Shown here: piece by piece, positions 1 through 10,057 of the stretch
Layout of the letters: every line of letters begins with the position of its first letter
How positions within the stretch are numbered: position 1 is the first letter of the stretch
NCBI GenBank assembly: GCA_947503895.1
Contig: CANNFT010000014.1
Coordinates: 62,001-126,000 of the forward strand
Length of the DNA stretch: 64,000 bases
DNA from: an uncultured Saccharospirillaceae bacterium
GTDB taxonomy: Bacteria; Pseudomonadota; Gammaproteobacteria; Pseudomonadales; Oceanobacteraceae
Reading direction: 5' to 3'
Translations under genes and position numbers: made by a program
The notes under the pieces: model-generated
Told to the model about the DNA's origin: nothing
Seen by the model: the letters and a program-made list of their open reading frames with translations, nothing else
Database searches by the model: none

Positions 1-1
1 T

Positions 2-547
2 ACCGAGCTTCCTTTATACGTTCCTATGGATAGGGACCCAACAGTAGCAGAAAAAGCCTATTCTGATGGCGCAAAGGTCATAGCAGGACACCTCAAGCAA
101 GGTATTGACGTTGTCTTTCTGTGTGAAGGCGATCCACTTTTTTTTGGTTCGTTTACCTATTTGCTCAATATCTTACAGGAGCACTTTTCCTGTGAAGTGG
201 TGCCTGGTATTTCATCCCCCCACGCTGCATCTTCAACACTGATGGCTCCCTTGACCATGCTAAAAGAAAGTTATGCGGTAGTCAGTGGGCGGCATTCAGA
301 ACGAAAATTAAAACAAACGTTACGTGACTTCGATTCGATCGTCATTATGAAAGCAGGTCGTGAGCGTTCTAAGATAGTACGTGCGATTAAAGAATCGGAG
401 AGAACGGAGGACGCTACGTATTTAGAATACATCGGTCGTGCGAACCAATCTGTCGTAGTTGATATTCGCAATTTGGATGAGCAAGAGTCAGGGCCCTATT
501 TCAGTTTATTCGTTGTGAGGCGAGCAAAGAGAGGGCGGCATGATTAA
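2..547 (+). CDS. cobI: Precorrin-2 C20-methyltransferase, 3' part (5' end outside window)
   Basis: SAM-dependent methylation of precorrin-2 at C20 to precorrin-3A, in the cytoplasm, in the corrin-ring branch of B12 synthesis. The open frame runs in from the window edge: codons before the first internal ATG (position 26) read TELPLYVP, which continues the family sequence, so the true start is upstream. Visible marks are the tetrapyrrole-methylase motif CEGDPLFFGSFTYL and the VVPGISSPHAA segment. The 181 visible codons cover most of the C-terminal part of a protein that is usually about 240 residues. The stop overlaps the cbiG start by 8 bases. Could formally be called CbiL, but the CobN in the operon favours the aerobic name. 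Confidence 0.9.
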   Translation, partial: TELPLYVPMDRDPTVAEKAYSDGAKVIAGHLKQGIDVVFLCEGDPLFFGSFTYLLNILQEHFSCEVVPGISSPHAASSTLMAPLTMLKESYAVVSGRHSERKLKQTLRDFDSIVIMKAGRERSKIVRAIKESERTEDATYLEYIGRANQSVVVDIRNLDEQESGPYFSLFVVRRAKRGRHD

Positions 548-1433
548 TATCGTTGCCTTAACAGAACCGGGATTGTCACTGGCTAAATCTATTCAGTGTC
601 AACTAAATCAGCCTGCTATGCAGTTCGGTGCTGATACGGCGGAAATCACAGATAATCACCCCCGCGTTGTTAGTCAAATACTGTATAAACCGCAACCTTT
701 TATGCAGGTTGTACAATCCGCCTTTAATCGTGGTGAGTCTCTAATTTTAATCTGTGCAATGGGCATTGCTGTTCGTACTTTAGCGCCGGTGATTAAAAGT
801 AAGCGATCTGATCCACCGGTTTTAGTACTGGATGAACGTGGCAAATTCGTCGTACCTTTATTGTCTGGACATGAAGGTGGTGCAAATGAATGGGGAAGGA
901 AAATATCGAGTTTAATCGAAAGCCAATTGGTGATTACGACTGCAAATAGTTATTTAAAACCGGTGTATACCATAGGGTTAGGCTGCGAAAGAGATTGCCC
1001 TGAATCTTATCTTGAAGAATTAATAACGGATTGTTTAGCCGAGCATAAGCTGAGTATGAATAATATTCACAGCTTCCACAGTATTGATATTAAAGCTGAC
1101 GAAGTCAGTATCATTTCATTAGCCACTCGCTTTCAGAAAGACTACTTAACTTGGGCAGTATCGGAACTTCTGAAGGTGGAGCATATGTTGAGTACAAAAT
1201 CAGATTACGTGTTTAACACTGTGGGTGTTTATGGCGTTGCGGAGTCTGCTGCGTTGGTGGGTGCTATGAAAGTGCGGCAGACATTGGATGAATCGATCCC
1301 AATTAGCCCATCAGTATCTGGAGATTGTCATGATGAGCGCGCCAGCAACCTGCTTGAATTGGTACAACCCAAGGTAAAAAATGCAAAAGCCACTTGTGCG
1401 ATAGCACGAAGCTTTGCAGCAAACAATCATTGA
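540..1433 (+). CDS. cbiG: CbiG-type cobalamin biosynthesis protein (cobalt-precorrin-5A hydrolase family)
   Basis: CbiG opens the delta-lactone and releases acetaldehyde from the contracting corrin ring in the anaerobic route; CobE is the short aerobic relative. This protein (297 residues) has the CbiG N-terminal domain with LLSGHEGGAN at about residues 107-116 and a CobE/CbiG C-terminal domain starting near residue 147 (GLGCERDC). It is therefore a full-length CbiG rather than a CobE. The ATG at 540 lies inside the end of cobI and follows a strong GAGGGCGG ribosome site. A 69-base gap separates it from cobJ. Full CbiG next to an aerobic CobN is a mixed set; in some aerobes CbiG is fused to CobJ, and here the two are separate. 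Confidence 0.88.
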   Translation: MINIVALTEPGLSLAKSIQCQLNQPAMQFGADTAEITDNHPRVVSQILYKPQPFMQVVQSAFNRGESLILICAMGIAVRTLAPVIKSKRSDPPVLVLDERGKFVVPLLSGHEGGANEWGRKISSLIESQLVITTANSYLKPVYTIGLGCERDCPESYLEELITDCLAEHKLSMNNIHSFHSIDIKADEVSIISLATRFQKDYLTWAVSELLKVEHMLSTKSDYVFNTVGVYGVAESAALVGAMKVRQTLDESIPISPSVSGDCHDERASNLLELVQPKVKNAKATCAIARSFAANNH

Positions 1434-1502
1434 ATGCGAGCAGAATCGGTTAAGAGTGCGCTCAGCGACCTATGCAACGAATATGATAAAAAGTGAAATG
1501 CT

Positions 1503-2339
1503 ATGAGTAAATTATTTGTAATAGGGGCGGGTCCCGGCGAGCCTGATTGGGTCACGCCCAAAGCGATTTCTGCCATTAAAGCCAGCACCGATCTCGTTGC
1601 TTATGGGCTTTACTTAAACCTGTTGGGCGATGTTTGTCAGGGTAAAACTCATCACGACTTACCATTGGGCAAGGAAATTGAGCGTGCGCGATTGGCGTTG
1701 AATTTAGCCGCTTCTGGTAAAACGACAGCACTTATTTCAAGTGGTGACATAGGAATATATGCGATGGCCACCCTAGTGTTTGAGCTGTTGGACTATCAAT
1801 TGAATGGACAAGAACAACACCCAGAATGGCTGAACGTAGATATTGAAGTGATTCCTGGCGTTTCGGCCATGCAGGCTGGCGCGAGTCGAGCAGGTGCATT
1901 GTTAGGACATGATTTTTGTACGGTTTCTCTCTCCGATTTATTAACACCATGGGAAACCATTGAGCAAAGAATTCACAGTGCAGGCCAAGGTGATTTCGTC
2001 ATTTCATTTTACAACCCGGTATCAAAGAAGCGAGATTGGCAGTTGAATCATGCACGAGACATTTTATTAACATACCGACCTGCCGAAACACCCGTATTGA
2101 TTGGCCGTCAATTAACGCGCGACGATGAGGCGTTAACGTTTATTCAATTAGCACAGCTAGACAGTAAAGATGTAGATATGTTTACGTTAGTCATGGTGGG
2201 GAATAGCGAAAGCCGCCACATAGTGAATGGACAAAAAAACTGGATCTATACACCCAGAGGTTATTCTAAAAAACTGGGCCAAAGTTCTTATGCAGATCGA
2301 GAAAATTCACCCACTCAATACGGAGTCGTCACCGAATGA
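1503..2339 (+). CDS. cobJ: Precorrin-3B C17-methyltransferase
   Basis: Transfers a methyl group from SAM to C17 with ring contraction in corrin synthesis. The N-terminus (FVIGAGPGEPDWVTPKA) is the tetrapyrrole-methylase glycine motif, followed by the CobJ-typical YGLYLNLLGD. Later marks are SSGDIGIYAMA, VIPGVSAMQAGA and FYNPVSKKR. At 278 residues it has the normal length of a stand-alone CobJ/CbiH. Its last four bases overlap the cobM start (ATGA), which indicates translational coupling. CbiH is the anaerobic equivalent and cannot be excluded from sequence reading alone. Confidence 0.92.
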   Translation: MSKLFVIGAGPGEPDWVTPKAISAIKASTDLVAYGLYLNLLGDVCQGKTHHDLPLGKEIERARLALNLAASGKTTALISSGDIGIYAMATLVFELLDYQLNGQEQHPEWLNVDIEVIPGVSAMQAGASRAGALLGHDFCTVSLSDLLTPWETIEQRIHSAGQGDFVISFYNPVSKKRDWQLNHARDILLTYRPAETPVLIGRQLTRDDEALTFIQLAQLDSKDVDMFTLVMVGNSESRHIVNGQKNWIYTPRGYSKKLGQSSYADRENSPTQYGVVTE

Positions 2340-3148
2340 AAGTCTATTTTTTAGGGGCTGGCCCGGGTGATCCAGAACTGATTACCGTTAAAGCGCTTCG
2401 AATCCTTAGAGAATGTCCAGTCGTTTTATATGCGGGTTCATTGGTTCCGCGGGAGATTCTTCAAGATGTCGAAGGAATAGCGGAAAAAATTATAGATACT
2501 GCATCGTTGAACTTAGATGAAATCATGCAGCATATCATCACGGCTAAGCAAGAGAATAAAGCTGTCGCGAGAGTGCATTCAGGCGATCCATCCGTTTATG
2601 GGGCGATTGGTGAACAGATACGATGCCTAGAAGAGCAGGGGATCGAATTTGAAATTGTACCGGGTGTCACAGCGACGTCAGCCTCAGCCGCCTGGTTAGG
2701 CAAAGAGCTTACGCTATCGGGTGTTTCTCAAACCATTATTATGACGCGATATGAAGGAAAGACCCCTTTTCCAGAGCGTGAACGTCTCCCTGCTTTGGCT
2801 CAATCTGGAGCAACCTTGGCCATTCACCTCGGAGTAACGCGAATACATAAGATCGTAGAAGAGTTAATCCCATATTATGGAGAAGATTGCCCAATAGCGG
2901 TTTGTTATCGAACCAGTTGGCCGGACCAGGATAAAGTTTCTGGCACATTACGAGATATCGTGCAAAAAGTCCGTGATAAAAAATTTACTCGAACGGCATT
3001 GATTTTAGTGGGGCGCGTATTAAATGAACGTGAATTTCAAGATTCGTATCTATACGATGCGAATCAAGCACATGTATATCGTCCTAAAGTTAAACCTGAA
3101 GTCCCACGTAGCGTTAAACGAAGCCCAGTGTCATTAACCATAGAATGA
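2336..3148 (+). CDS. cobM: Precorrin-4 C11-methyltransferase
   Basis: SAM-dependent methylation of precorrin-4 at C11 to give precorrin-5. The N-terminal VYFLGAGPGDPELITVKA, the YAGSLVP segment, HSGDPSVYGAIGEQ and EIVPGVTATSASAA are all hallmarks of CobM/CbiF. The length (270 residues) is slightly above the usual 250-260 because of a basic, proline-containing tail. The start ATG overlaps the cobJ stop by four bases, so the two methylases are probably made in coupled fashion. Confidence 0.93.
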   Translation: MKVYFLGAGPGDPELITVKALRILRECPVVLYAGSLVPREILQDVEGIAEKIIDTASLNLDEIMQHIITAKQENKAVARVHSGDPSVYGAIGEQIRCLEEQGIEFEIVPGVTATSASAAWLGKELTLSGVSQTIIMTRYEGKTPFPERERLPALAQSGATLAIHLGVTRIHKIVEELIPYYGEDCPIAVCYRTSWPDQDKVSGTLRDIVQKVRDKKFTRTALILVGRVLNEREFQDSYLYDANQAHVYRPKVKPEVPRSVKRSPVSLTIE

Positions 3149-3176
3149 TACGTTTACAGAATATACGGTGATCAAA

Positions 3177-4358
3177 ATGAAATTAAATAAAATTCCAGCC
3201 ACAATTGTAACGGGTTTTCTAGGCAGTGGAAAAACAACCCTGTTATCTAATTTACTTAAAGAAGCAAAAGGTAAGCGTATTGCCGTCATAGTGAATGAGT
3301 TTGGTGAACTGGATATTGACGCTGATTTGTTAAGAAGCTGCCCATTGGACTGCGATGAGACAATCGAAAACAGTAATGAAAACAGACAATCTGAAAACCA
3401 AAACGCGAGTAATGGAATATATGAACTGGCCAATGGATGTATCTGTTGCACAGTGGAAGAGGAATTTCTGCCCGTGATGCAACAGCTCGTTGAGCGTCGA
3501 GAGGATATTGACCATATTTTAATTGAGACCAGTGGACTTGCTCTCCCGAAGCCACTTGTACAAGCTTTCAATTGGCCCAGTATCAAACAACATTGCACGG
3601 TTGATTCCGTAATCACTATGATAGATGGTCCGGCAGTGGCAGCAGGGCGTTTTGCCGATGATGTCGACAAAGTACAGGCGCAACGCTTAGCAGATGAAAA
3701 CTTGGATCACGATCCTAGTCTACAAGAATTACTTGATGATCAATTGGGTGCAGCCGATTTAGTAATGATCAGCAAACGCGATTTACTGAGTGAGGAAGAG
3801 TGCGCGTTGGTCGATAAGGTGGTCGCCAAAAAAGTCCCTCATGCCGTCAAAACCGTTCACATTCGTGAAGGTAAAATAGAGTCCGACCGTTTTTCGCTTG
3901 AAGCATTGATGGGATTACAATCTGCGTCTGAACTTAAAATAAATGAGGTACACACCCATCATGATCACCATCATGCTCATGGTGAAGAGCACGATCATGC
4001 CCATGATCATTTTGATTCATTTGTTGTGACGTTGCCTGAAGTTGACGATACAACTATAAAGACTGTTATTCAGGCGCTATTGCATACTCATACTATTTAT
4101 AGAATTAAAGGATTTTTAGCCCTGCCAAATAAACCGATGAGACAAGTGATTCAAGTGGTTGGCAAGCGGACTGAAAGCTATTTTGATCGTTTATGGCAGG
4201 ATAATGAAATTCATAAAACGCAACTTGTGTTTATTGGTAAAAATCTAGATCAATCGAATATTCAGCAGAAATTAGCTTCTGCAATTGTTGATGTTCGTCT
4301 GGCGGAACGCTTTATTGAAAATATCACGACCCAATTCGAGCCAGAGCATAGCCACTAA
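3177..4358 (+). CDS. cobW: CobW-family G3E GTPase (metal chaperone)
   Basis: A P-loop GTPase of the G3E family; CobW members in B12 operons are thought to deliver metal to the cobaltochelatase step. Counting from the ATG at 3177, the Walker A GFLGSGKT is at residues 13-20, the metal-binding CICC motif at about 88-91 and the SKRD nucleotide motif in the middle. A histidine-rich stretch lies near residues 259-278, ahead of the C-terminal CobW domain. A GTG at 3168 in the same frame would add three residues; the ATG fits the usual family start better. The final base of its stop is the first base of the cobN ATG, tying it directly to the chelatase. The His-rich loop and CxCC suggest binding of cobalt or zinc. 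Confidence 0.92.
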   Translation: MKLNKIPATIVTGFLGSGKTTLLSNLLKEAKGKRIAVIVNEFGELDIDADLLRSCPLDCDETIENSNENRQSENQNASNGIYELANGCICCTVEEEFLPVMQQLVERREDIDHILIETSGLALPKPLVQAFNWPSIKQHCTVDSVITMIDGPAVAAGRFADDVDKVQAQRLADENLDHDPSLQELLDDQLGAADLVMISKRDLLSEEECALVDKVVAKKVPHAVKTVHIREGKIESDRFSLEALMGLQSASELKINEVHTHHDHHHAHGEEHDHAHDHFDSFVVTLPEVDDTTIKTVIQALLHTHTIYRIKGFLALPNKPMRQVIQVVGKRTESYFDRLWQDNEIHKTQLVFIGKNLDQSNIQQKLASAIVDVRLAERFIENITTQFEPEHSH

Positions 4359-7300
4359 TGCATCTTTTTGCTGCCCAGCCAGGAGGTTTCTCCGAAGATG
4401 AAGGTATTATTGATTTAGCGCAGACACCTGCGGACATTATATTTTTGTCTGCGGCGGATAGTGCCCTTAGTGCAATGTCGTCAGCGGTTGACCGACTTGC
4501 CCAGTCCGCAGTGTTTAATACAATTTCAATGCCTTCTGTACGATTGGCAAATTGGATGAATTTAATCAAACCTGCAGCTTTTGATCTATATCACCATAAA
4601 GTTTTAGAGCATGCCACGGTGATCGTGGTATCTCTTTTGGGCGGACAAGGCTATTGGCAGTACGGATTCGAACAATTGGTTGACTGGAGTCGACAATCAA
4701 CACCGTCCAGACCTAGGCATTTGATTTTGGTACCGGGTGATGATGCCACCGATAATGCTTTGTTTAATGCATCAACCGTAGAAAAATCAGTAGCGATTCG
4801 AGTATGGCGTTATCTGAGAGAAGGTGGGCAATACAATAATCAACAACTCATGTGTTTCTTATCGGCTACTTTTTTAAAGCGCGATGTGAATTGGAAAGAA
4901 CCCCGTCATTTACCGCTTTGTTCTTTATACTGGCCAAAGGTAGAAAGCACTGAGGTAGGTGATACCGACATTAAAAAACGTTCTGCGTGCTTGTTGGTGT
5001 TTTATCGAAGCCACCTACAAAGTGCAAATACAGATATGTTTGATGATTTAATTCACACTCTGCGTCGTTATGATATTGATCCGATTCCAGTGGCGGTATC
5101 GTCACTCAAAGATGAAACAGTATTGAAGGATATAAATCACATACTAAATTATGGTGCCTATTACATAGCGCAACAACCAAATGAAGTGTGTGTCGAGAAG
5201 GCATTAGAATACTATCAACACACACAAGAATCAGCAGACAAAAATGATATTGGGCAGGTCGAACTGATACTGAATACCACTGGATTTGCAACGAATCGGG
5301 TCAGCACGCCAGATCTATCTTCTGAGCCGACTGAATTTAATTCAATATTCGGTCGTAATATTCCCGTCTTACAATTAGTCTTATCCAGTAGCACATTCGA
5401 AGATTGGCAAAGTTATTCGCAAGGCTTACGCAGCCGTGATATTGCAATGCAAGTGGTGTTGCCAGAAATGGATGGCAAAGTCATTACGCGTTCGGTGAGC
5501 TTCAAGTCCGAGGCACAATATGATGAGCGATGTCAGACGTCCATCGTTCAATATTCGTTGTATCAAGAGCGAGCCAATTTCATTGCACAGCTTGCTTATC
5601 GATATGCTGCACTATCAAAGAAAGAAAATGCAAAGAAACGCACCGCATTAATATTAGCAAATTACCCGACGAAAGATGGCAGAATTGGCAACGGCGTCGG
5701 CCTTGATACACCTCAATCGACTGTTAATATCTTAGCTGCGCTTAAACAGAACGGCTATCCTATTGGTGAGATACCCAGCTCAGGTACAGAATTAATTCAA
5801 TTTATGCTGGGCTCCATCACCAATAACCCAAATACATTACATCATTTACCTTGTTGGCAAAGTTTATCTCTTGAGGACTATTACACCCACTTTGCTCAGC
5901 TCCCCGAGGCTAATCAGCAAGCTGTTCTTGCTCAATGGGGCACGCCCGATCTAGACCCTAAATGCCGCAATAATCGAATCATGATCGCTGGCGTGCGGTT
6001 TGGTGAAACCTTTGTCGGCATACAACCCGCTCGCGGATTCGATCGAGATCTGCTTGCCAATTATCATGATCCAGATTTAGTACCACCTCACAGTTATTTA
6101 GCGTTTTATTTTTGGTTGAGGCATGTATATCAAGTCGATGCACTGGTTCATATAGGCAAACACGGAAACTTAGAGTGGTTACCGGGAAAAGGCACTGCAT
6201 TATCTGATACCTGTTGGCCAGACATTGCGCTGGGCCCAATGCCGCATTTTTATCCTTTTATTGTGAATGACCCCGGAGAAGGTGCGCAAGCAAAGCGACG
6301 TGCGCAAGCCGTTATCATCGATCATCTGATGCCACCAATGGCACGAGCTGAAACCTATGGTGTTTTATCCGAACTTGAGAGTTTGGTTGATGAATATTAT
6401 CAAGCGCTTGGATTGGATATTAGAAGAGAAGAATGGTTAAAAGAAAATATTGTGCAACACATTTACGAGCATAATATCGTAGAAGAAATACGAAATGGCA
6501 GTACCCAGCATTACGAAAATGATAATGACTTAATGGAGGATTTAGACGCCTATTTATGTGATATTAAAGAGGCTCAAATTCGAAACGGATTGCATGTACT
6601 GGGTCAGCTGCCCGAGGTCGATAAATTAATTGAAACATTAGTCGCTTTAGTAAGACTGCCACGAGGTGATAGCCATACATCTCAGGGGATTTTACAAAAT
6701 CTTGTACTGGATTTAGAGATAACGACCCAAGGCGAGACATTCGACCCATTCAATGCATTAGAACAACCATGGCAGGGCGATAAACCCGCTTTACTTAATG
6801 GTGCCAGCGATGCCTTATGGCGCACTGCAGCGGATACGCGAGAGCGACTCGAAATCATTGCTGCGCACCTTGTTGGCTATTGCGTATTTGATATTGAATT
6901 ACCTCTGTCCGTCACGAAAAAATTGTGCGATGTAAAGGGTGTTTGCTTGCAAGAAGCTTTAGAGCAATGCTTGCCGAGAACATCTGAGCAATTGATTTAT
7001 ATTCGTCGTACTATTTTCAATGCATTGCGACAAAGTGAATTAAACGAAATTCAAGCTTTGATAGATGGACTCGCTGGGATATTTGTTCCACCTGGTCCGA
7101 GCGGTGCTCCCACAAGAGGACGTTTAGATACTTTACCTACGGGGCGAAATTTTTATTCCGTCGATAATCGTTCAATTCCATCGCCAGCCGCTTGGGCGCT
7201 GGGTCAGAAATCTGCACAAGCCTTAATTGAAAGGCATTTACAGGAGCACGGCGAATATCCAACAGAACTCGGTTTGTCGGTATGGGGGACAGCGACCATG

Positions 7301-8410
7301 CGAACAGGCGGGGATGACATTGCCCAAGCGTTTGCACTAATGGGGGTGAAGCCCATTTGGGCTGAGGGTTCACATCGGGTAGTAGACTTTGAGATTACGC
7401 CAACTATGTTAATGCAACGGCCTAGAGTAGACGTTACTTTGCGTGTGTCTGGTTTCTTTCGTGATGCATTTCCCAACGTCATGAGGCTATTTGATGCTGC
7501 TGTTAAAGCCATTGCTGAATTGGATGAGCCCGGGTTTGGAAATACCATTCGAAATAATGTTTTGGCCCGCCAAACGATGCTGGTGAAATCTGGAGTGCCT
7601 TTTGCGCAAGCTGGGCTTGAAGCGAGTTATCGTGTATTTGGTAGTAAACCCGGGGCTTACGGAGCCGGCCTACAGGGGCTGATTGATGAACGGTGCTGGG
7701 AACAGTCTGGAGACTTGGCTGAAGCTTATGTGAATTGGGGGGGATATGCGTATGGGCAGCCTGTTCAAAAACACTTACCGGCAGAAAACAATGGCGATGG
7801 CATACCGGCGCATGCTGCTTTTCAGTATCAGCTTTCACAAATAAAGGTCGTGGTTCAAAATCAAGACAATCGCGAGCACGACTTATTAGATTCCGATGAC
7901 TATTATCAATTTCAAGGCGGCATGACCAACGCGGTGACAGAATATAGCCTTTCCGCTCCACAGGTTTATCACTCTGATCATTCAGACCCTTCTGCACCCA
8001 AAATTCGAACGTTAAAAGAAGAATTAAATCGGGTTATCCGTAGCCGAGTGATCAACCCTAAATGGATCTCCTCGATGAGAGAGCACGGTTATAAGGGCGC
8101 CTTCGAAATGGCTGCCAGTGTTGATTATTTATTTGCTTATGATGCAACCACAAAATTAATTGATGACTATCAGTACGAAAACGTGACCGATGCACTCATT
8201 TTAGATTCAGACAATCAGCAATTTTTGAAATCGCATAATCCAGCGGCATTGGAAGAAATGGCGGAAAGAATGTTAGAAGCCATTCAGCGAAATATGTGGG
8301 AGGACAAAGGTGCCTACCACGATGCCTTGCAAACATTATTACTGACATTGGATGAAGAGCAGGAAGCGCAAAGCGCCAGCAGCGATCGCCCCACGCCGGT
8401 TAAAAAATAG
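4358..8410 (+). CDS. cobN: Aerobic cobaltochelatase large subunit
   Basis: Large subunit of the ATP-dependent chelatase that inserts cobalt into hydrogenobyrinic acid a,c-diamide; it works with the AAA+ subunits CobS and CobT, neither of which is in this window. The 1350-residue length is normal for the CobN/ChlH family. Recognisable segments are NYPTKDGRIGNGVGLDTP, HIGKHGNLEWLPGKG, VPPGPSGAPTRGRLDTLPTG and, near the C-terminus, GGMTNAV. Translation starts on the last base of the cobW stop (TAATG). The N-terminal 200 residues are less conserved. Long reverse-strand open frames inside this gene are shadows. CobN is the main reason to call the operon an aerobic, late-cobalt pathway. Confidence 0.95.
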   Translation: MHLFAAQPGGFSEDEGIIDLAQTPADIIFLSAADSALSAMSSAVDRLAQSAVFNTISMPSVRLANWMNLIKPAAFDLYHHKVLEHATVIVVSLLGGQGYWQYGFEQLVDWSRQSTPSRPRHLILVPGDDATDNALFNASTVEKSVAIRVWRYLREGGQYNNQQLMCFLSATFLKRDVNWKEPRHLPLCSLYWPKVESTEVGDTDIKKRSACLLVFYRSHLQSANTDMFDDLIHTLRRYDIDPIPVAVSSLKDETVLKDINHILNYGAYYIAQQPNEVCVEKALEYYQHTQESADKNDIGQVELILNTTGFATNRVSTPDLSSEPTEFNSIFGRNIPVLQLVLSSSTFEDWQSYSQGLRSRDIAMQVVLPEMDGKVITRSVSFKSEAQYDERCQTSIVQYSLYQERANFIAQLAYRYAALSKKENAKKRTALILANYPTKDGRIGNGVGLDTPQSTVNILAALKQNGYPIGEIPSSGTELIQFMLGSITNNPNTLHHLPCWQSLSLEDYYTHFAQLPEANQQAVLAQWGTPDLDPKCRNNRIMIAGVRFGETFVGIQPARGFDRDLLANYHDPDLVPPHSYLAFYFWLRHVYQVDALVHIGKHGNLEWLPGKGTALSDTCWPDIALGPMPHFYPFIVNDPGEGAQAKRRAQAVIIDHLMPPMARAETYGVLSELESLVDEYYQALGLDIRREEWLKENIVQHIYEHNIVEEIRNGSTQHYENDNDLMEDLDAYLCDIKEAQIRNGLHVLGQLPEVDKLIETLVALVRLPRGDSHTSQGILQNLVLDLEITTQGETFDPFNALEQPWQGDKPALLNGASDALWRTAADTRERLEIIAAHLVGYCVFDIELPLSVTKKLCDVKGVCLQEALEQCLPRTSEQLIYIRRTIFNALRQSELNEIQALIDGLAGIFVPPGPSGAPTRGRLDTLPTGRNFYSVDNRSIPSPAAWALGQKSAQALIERHLQEHGEYPTELGLSVWGTATMRTGGDDIAQAFALMGVKPIWAEGSHRVVDFEITPTMLMQRPRVDVTLRVSGFFRDAFPNVMRLFDAAVKAIAELDEPGFGNTIRNNVLARQTMLVKSGVPFAQAGLEASYRVFGSKPGAYGAGLQGLIDERCWEQSGDLAEAYVNWGGYAYGQPVQKHLPAENNGDGIPAHAAFQYQLSQIKVVVQNQDNREHDLLDSDDYYQFQGGMTNAVTEYSLSAPQVYHSDHSDPSAPKIRTLKEELNRVIRSRVINPKWISSMREHGYKGAFEMAASVDYLFAYDATTKLIDDYQYENVTDALILDSDNQQFLKSHNPAALEEMAERMLEAIQRNMWEDKGAYHDALQTLLLTLDEEQEAQSASSDRPTPVKK

Positions 8411-8482
8411 TACGATGTGCAGATATGAATACATGGCATTGGCCGTGACGATTTTGGCATTGAGTGTGTGATAGAGAACGTA

Positions 8483-10048
8483 ATGACTGAGACAAAAAAA
8501 ACTAGCTTTAGAAACGCCACCACACTCATGGTACAGGGTACTACTTCAGATGCAGGAAAGAGTGTATTGGTCGCAGCGTTATGCAGAATTTTGGCCAGAC
8601 GAGGGGAGTCTGTTGCGCCTTTTAAACCTCAAAATATGGCCTTAAATAGTGCGGTAACCAAAGACGGAGGAGAAATAGGTCGAGCACAGGCGGTACAAGC
8701 AGAAGCCTGTTATCTTGAGCCGGTTGTTGAAATGAACCCTGTGTTATTGAAACCCAATTCAGATATTGGCGCACAAGTCATTGTACTGGGGAAGGCAGTG
8801 GGAAATCTCGATGCCAGTAAATATCACGATCATAAGCCCAAATTACTCGACGCCGTAATCGATGCGCATGATCGATTAAAAAATCAATATACACATATTA
8901 TTGTGGAAGGTGCTGGTAGCCCAGCAGAAATAAACTTACGAGAACGTGATATTGCTAACATGGGTTTTGCAGAAGCGGTGGACTGCCCTGTAATAATCGT
9001 GGCGGATATTGATCGTGGAGGGGTTTTTGCGCACTTAGTTGGCACCTATGATCTGCTTAGTCGAGAGGAAAAATTAAGAGTTAAGGGATTTGTGATCAAT
9101 CGATTCAGAGGTGATATAAGCTTACTTGAGCCGGGTTTAAAATGGCTAGAGGCGCGAACTCAAGTGCCCGTCCTCGGTGTGATCCCCTATTTAATGGATT
9201 TACATATTGAAGCAGAAGATGCGATTAACATTCACCAAGTTTCTCATTCATCAGATACGACGCTGAATGTCGTCATTCCTGTGTATCCAAGAATAAGCAA
9301 CCACACGGATTTTGATGTGTTGAGGTTGCACCCAAATGTAAACTGCCTGTTCGTGCGCTCCCCTGATGAGGTTAAAAACGCAGACCTTATTATCTTACCC
9401 GGCAGTAAGTCGGTACGAAGCGATTTGAATTGGTTATCGGAAACGGGCTGGACGACGGCCATTCAAAAACATTTACGATACGGCGGAAAGCTACTGGGTA
9501 TTTGCGGTGGATATCAAATGCTTGGACAAAGCATTCATGATCCTTTGGGTATTGAGTCTGATATAGGCTCTAGTCGCGGTTTGGGGTACTTAGACATTGA
9601 GACGCAACTGACCAGCGAAAAGACGCTGACAAATCGGACTGGATCTTTACTAGCCCAAGACCTGTTAACAGATACAAATCAACAGCAGACTGCGCCAGTG
9701 ATGGTAAAAGGTTATGAAATTCATGCGGGTCAGTCTCAAGGTGCAGGATTATTGCGACCGCTGTTTGCGTTGGAGTTAGAAAACAATGCTTCACTCGAAA
9801 AGCAATGCGAACATGAAGGAGCTGTCAGTGAAGATGGACAAGTGATTGGGACCTATCTTCATGGTGTATTGGATCAATCGGAGTTATTAAACCGAATCTT
9901 GTCTTGGGCGGGTTTAACAACTGAGTCACAATCCCCATCTTTCGACTATGACGCTTATCGTGACAGTGAAATGAATCGCTTGGCGGATGCGGTTGAGGCA
10001 TCACTGGGTATAAATACAATATTACAGTTATTAAGTCGTAAGGTTTAG
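8483..10048 (+). CDS. cobQ: Cobyric acid synthase (adenosylcobyric acid synthase, glutamine-dependent)
   Basis: Amidates four side chains of adenosylcobyrinic acid a,c-diamide using glutamine and ATP. From the ATG at 8483 the P-loop-like GTTSDAGKS lies at residues 19-27. The C-terminal class I glutamine amidotransferase has the nucleophile in LLGICGG (Cys near residue 341) and the catalytic His in YLHGV (near 460). An in-frame GTG at 8468 would add five residues and is less likely. The length (521 residues) is slightly above typical. It lies 72 bases after cobN and 9 before cbiB. CbiP is the synonym in the anaerobic nomenclature. Confidence 0.94.
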   Translation: MTETKKTSFRNATTLMVQGTTSDAGKSVLVAALCRILARRGESVAPFKPQNMALNSAVTKDGGEIGRAQAVQAEACYLEPVVEMNPVLLKPNSDIGAQVIVLGKAVGNLDASKYHDHKPKLLDAVIDAHDRLKNQYTHIIVEGAGSPAEINLRERDIANMGFAEAVDCPVIIVADIDRGGVFAHLVGTYDLLSREEKLRVKGFVINRFRGDISLLEPGLKWLEARTQVPVLGVIPYLMDLHIEAEDAINIHQVSHSSDTTLNVVIPVYPRISNHTDFDVLRLHPNVNCLFVRSPDEVKNADLIILPGSKSVRSDLNWLSETGWTTAIQKHLRYGGKLLGICGGYQMLGQSIHDPLGIESDIGSSRGLGYLDIETQLTSEKTLTNRTGSLLAQDLLTDTNQQQTAPVMVKGYEIHAGQSQGAGLLRPLFALELENNASLEKQCEHEGAVSEDGQVIGTYLHGVLDQSELLNRILSWAGLTTESQSPSFDYDAYRDSEMNRLADAVEASLGINTILQLLSRKV

Positions 10049-10057
10049 TGATTCATT

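Noticed and set aside
7503..7997. A 164-codon reverse-strand open frame inside cobN (and other long antisense frames in cobN, clpB and the giant kinase).
   Set aside because: They lie opposite strongly conserved coding sequence and have no family-like content; they are shadows of the real genes.
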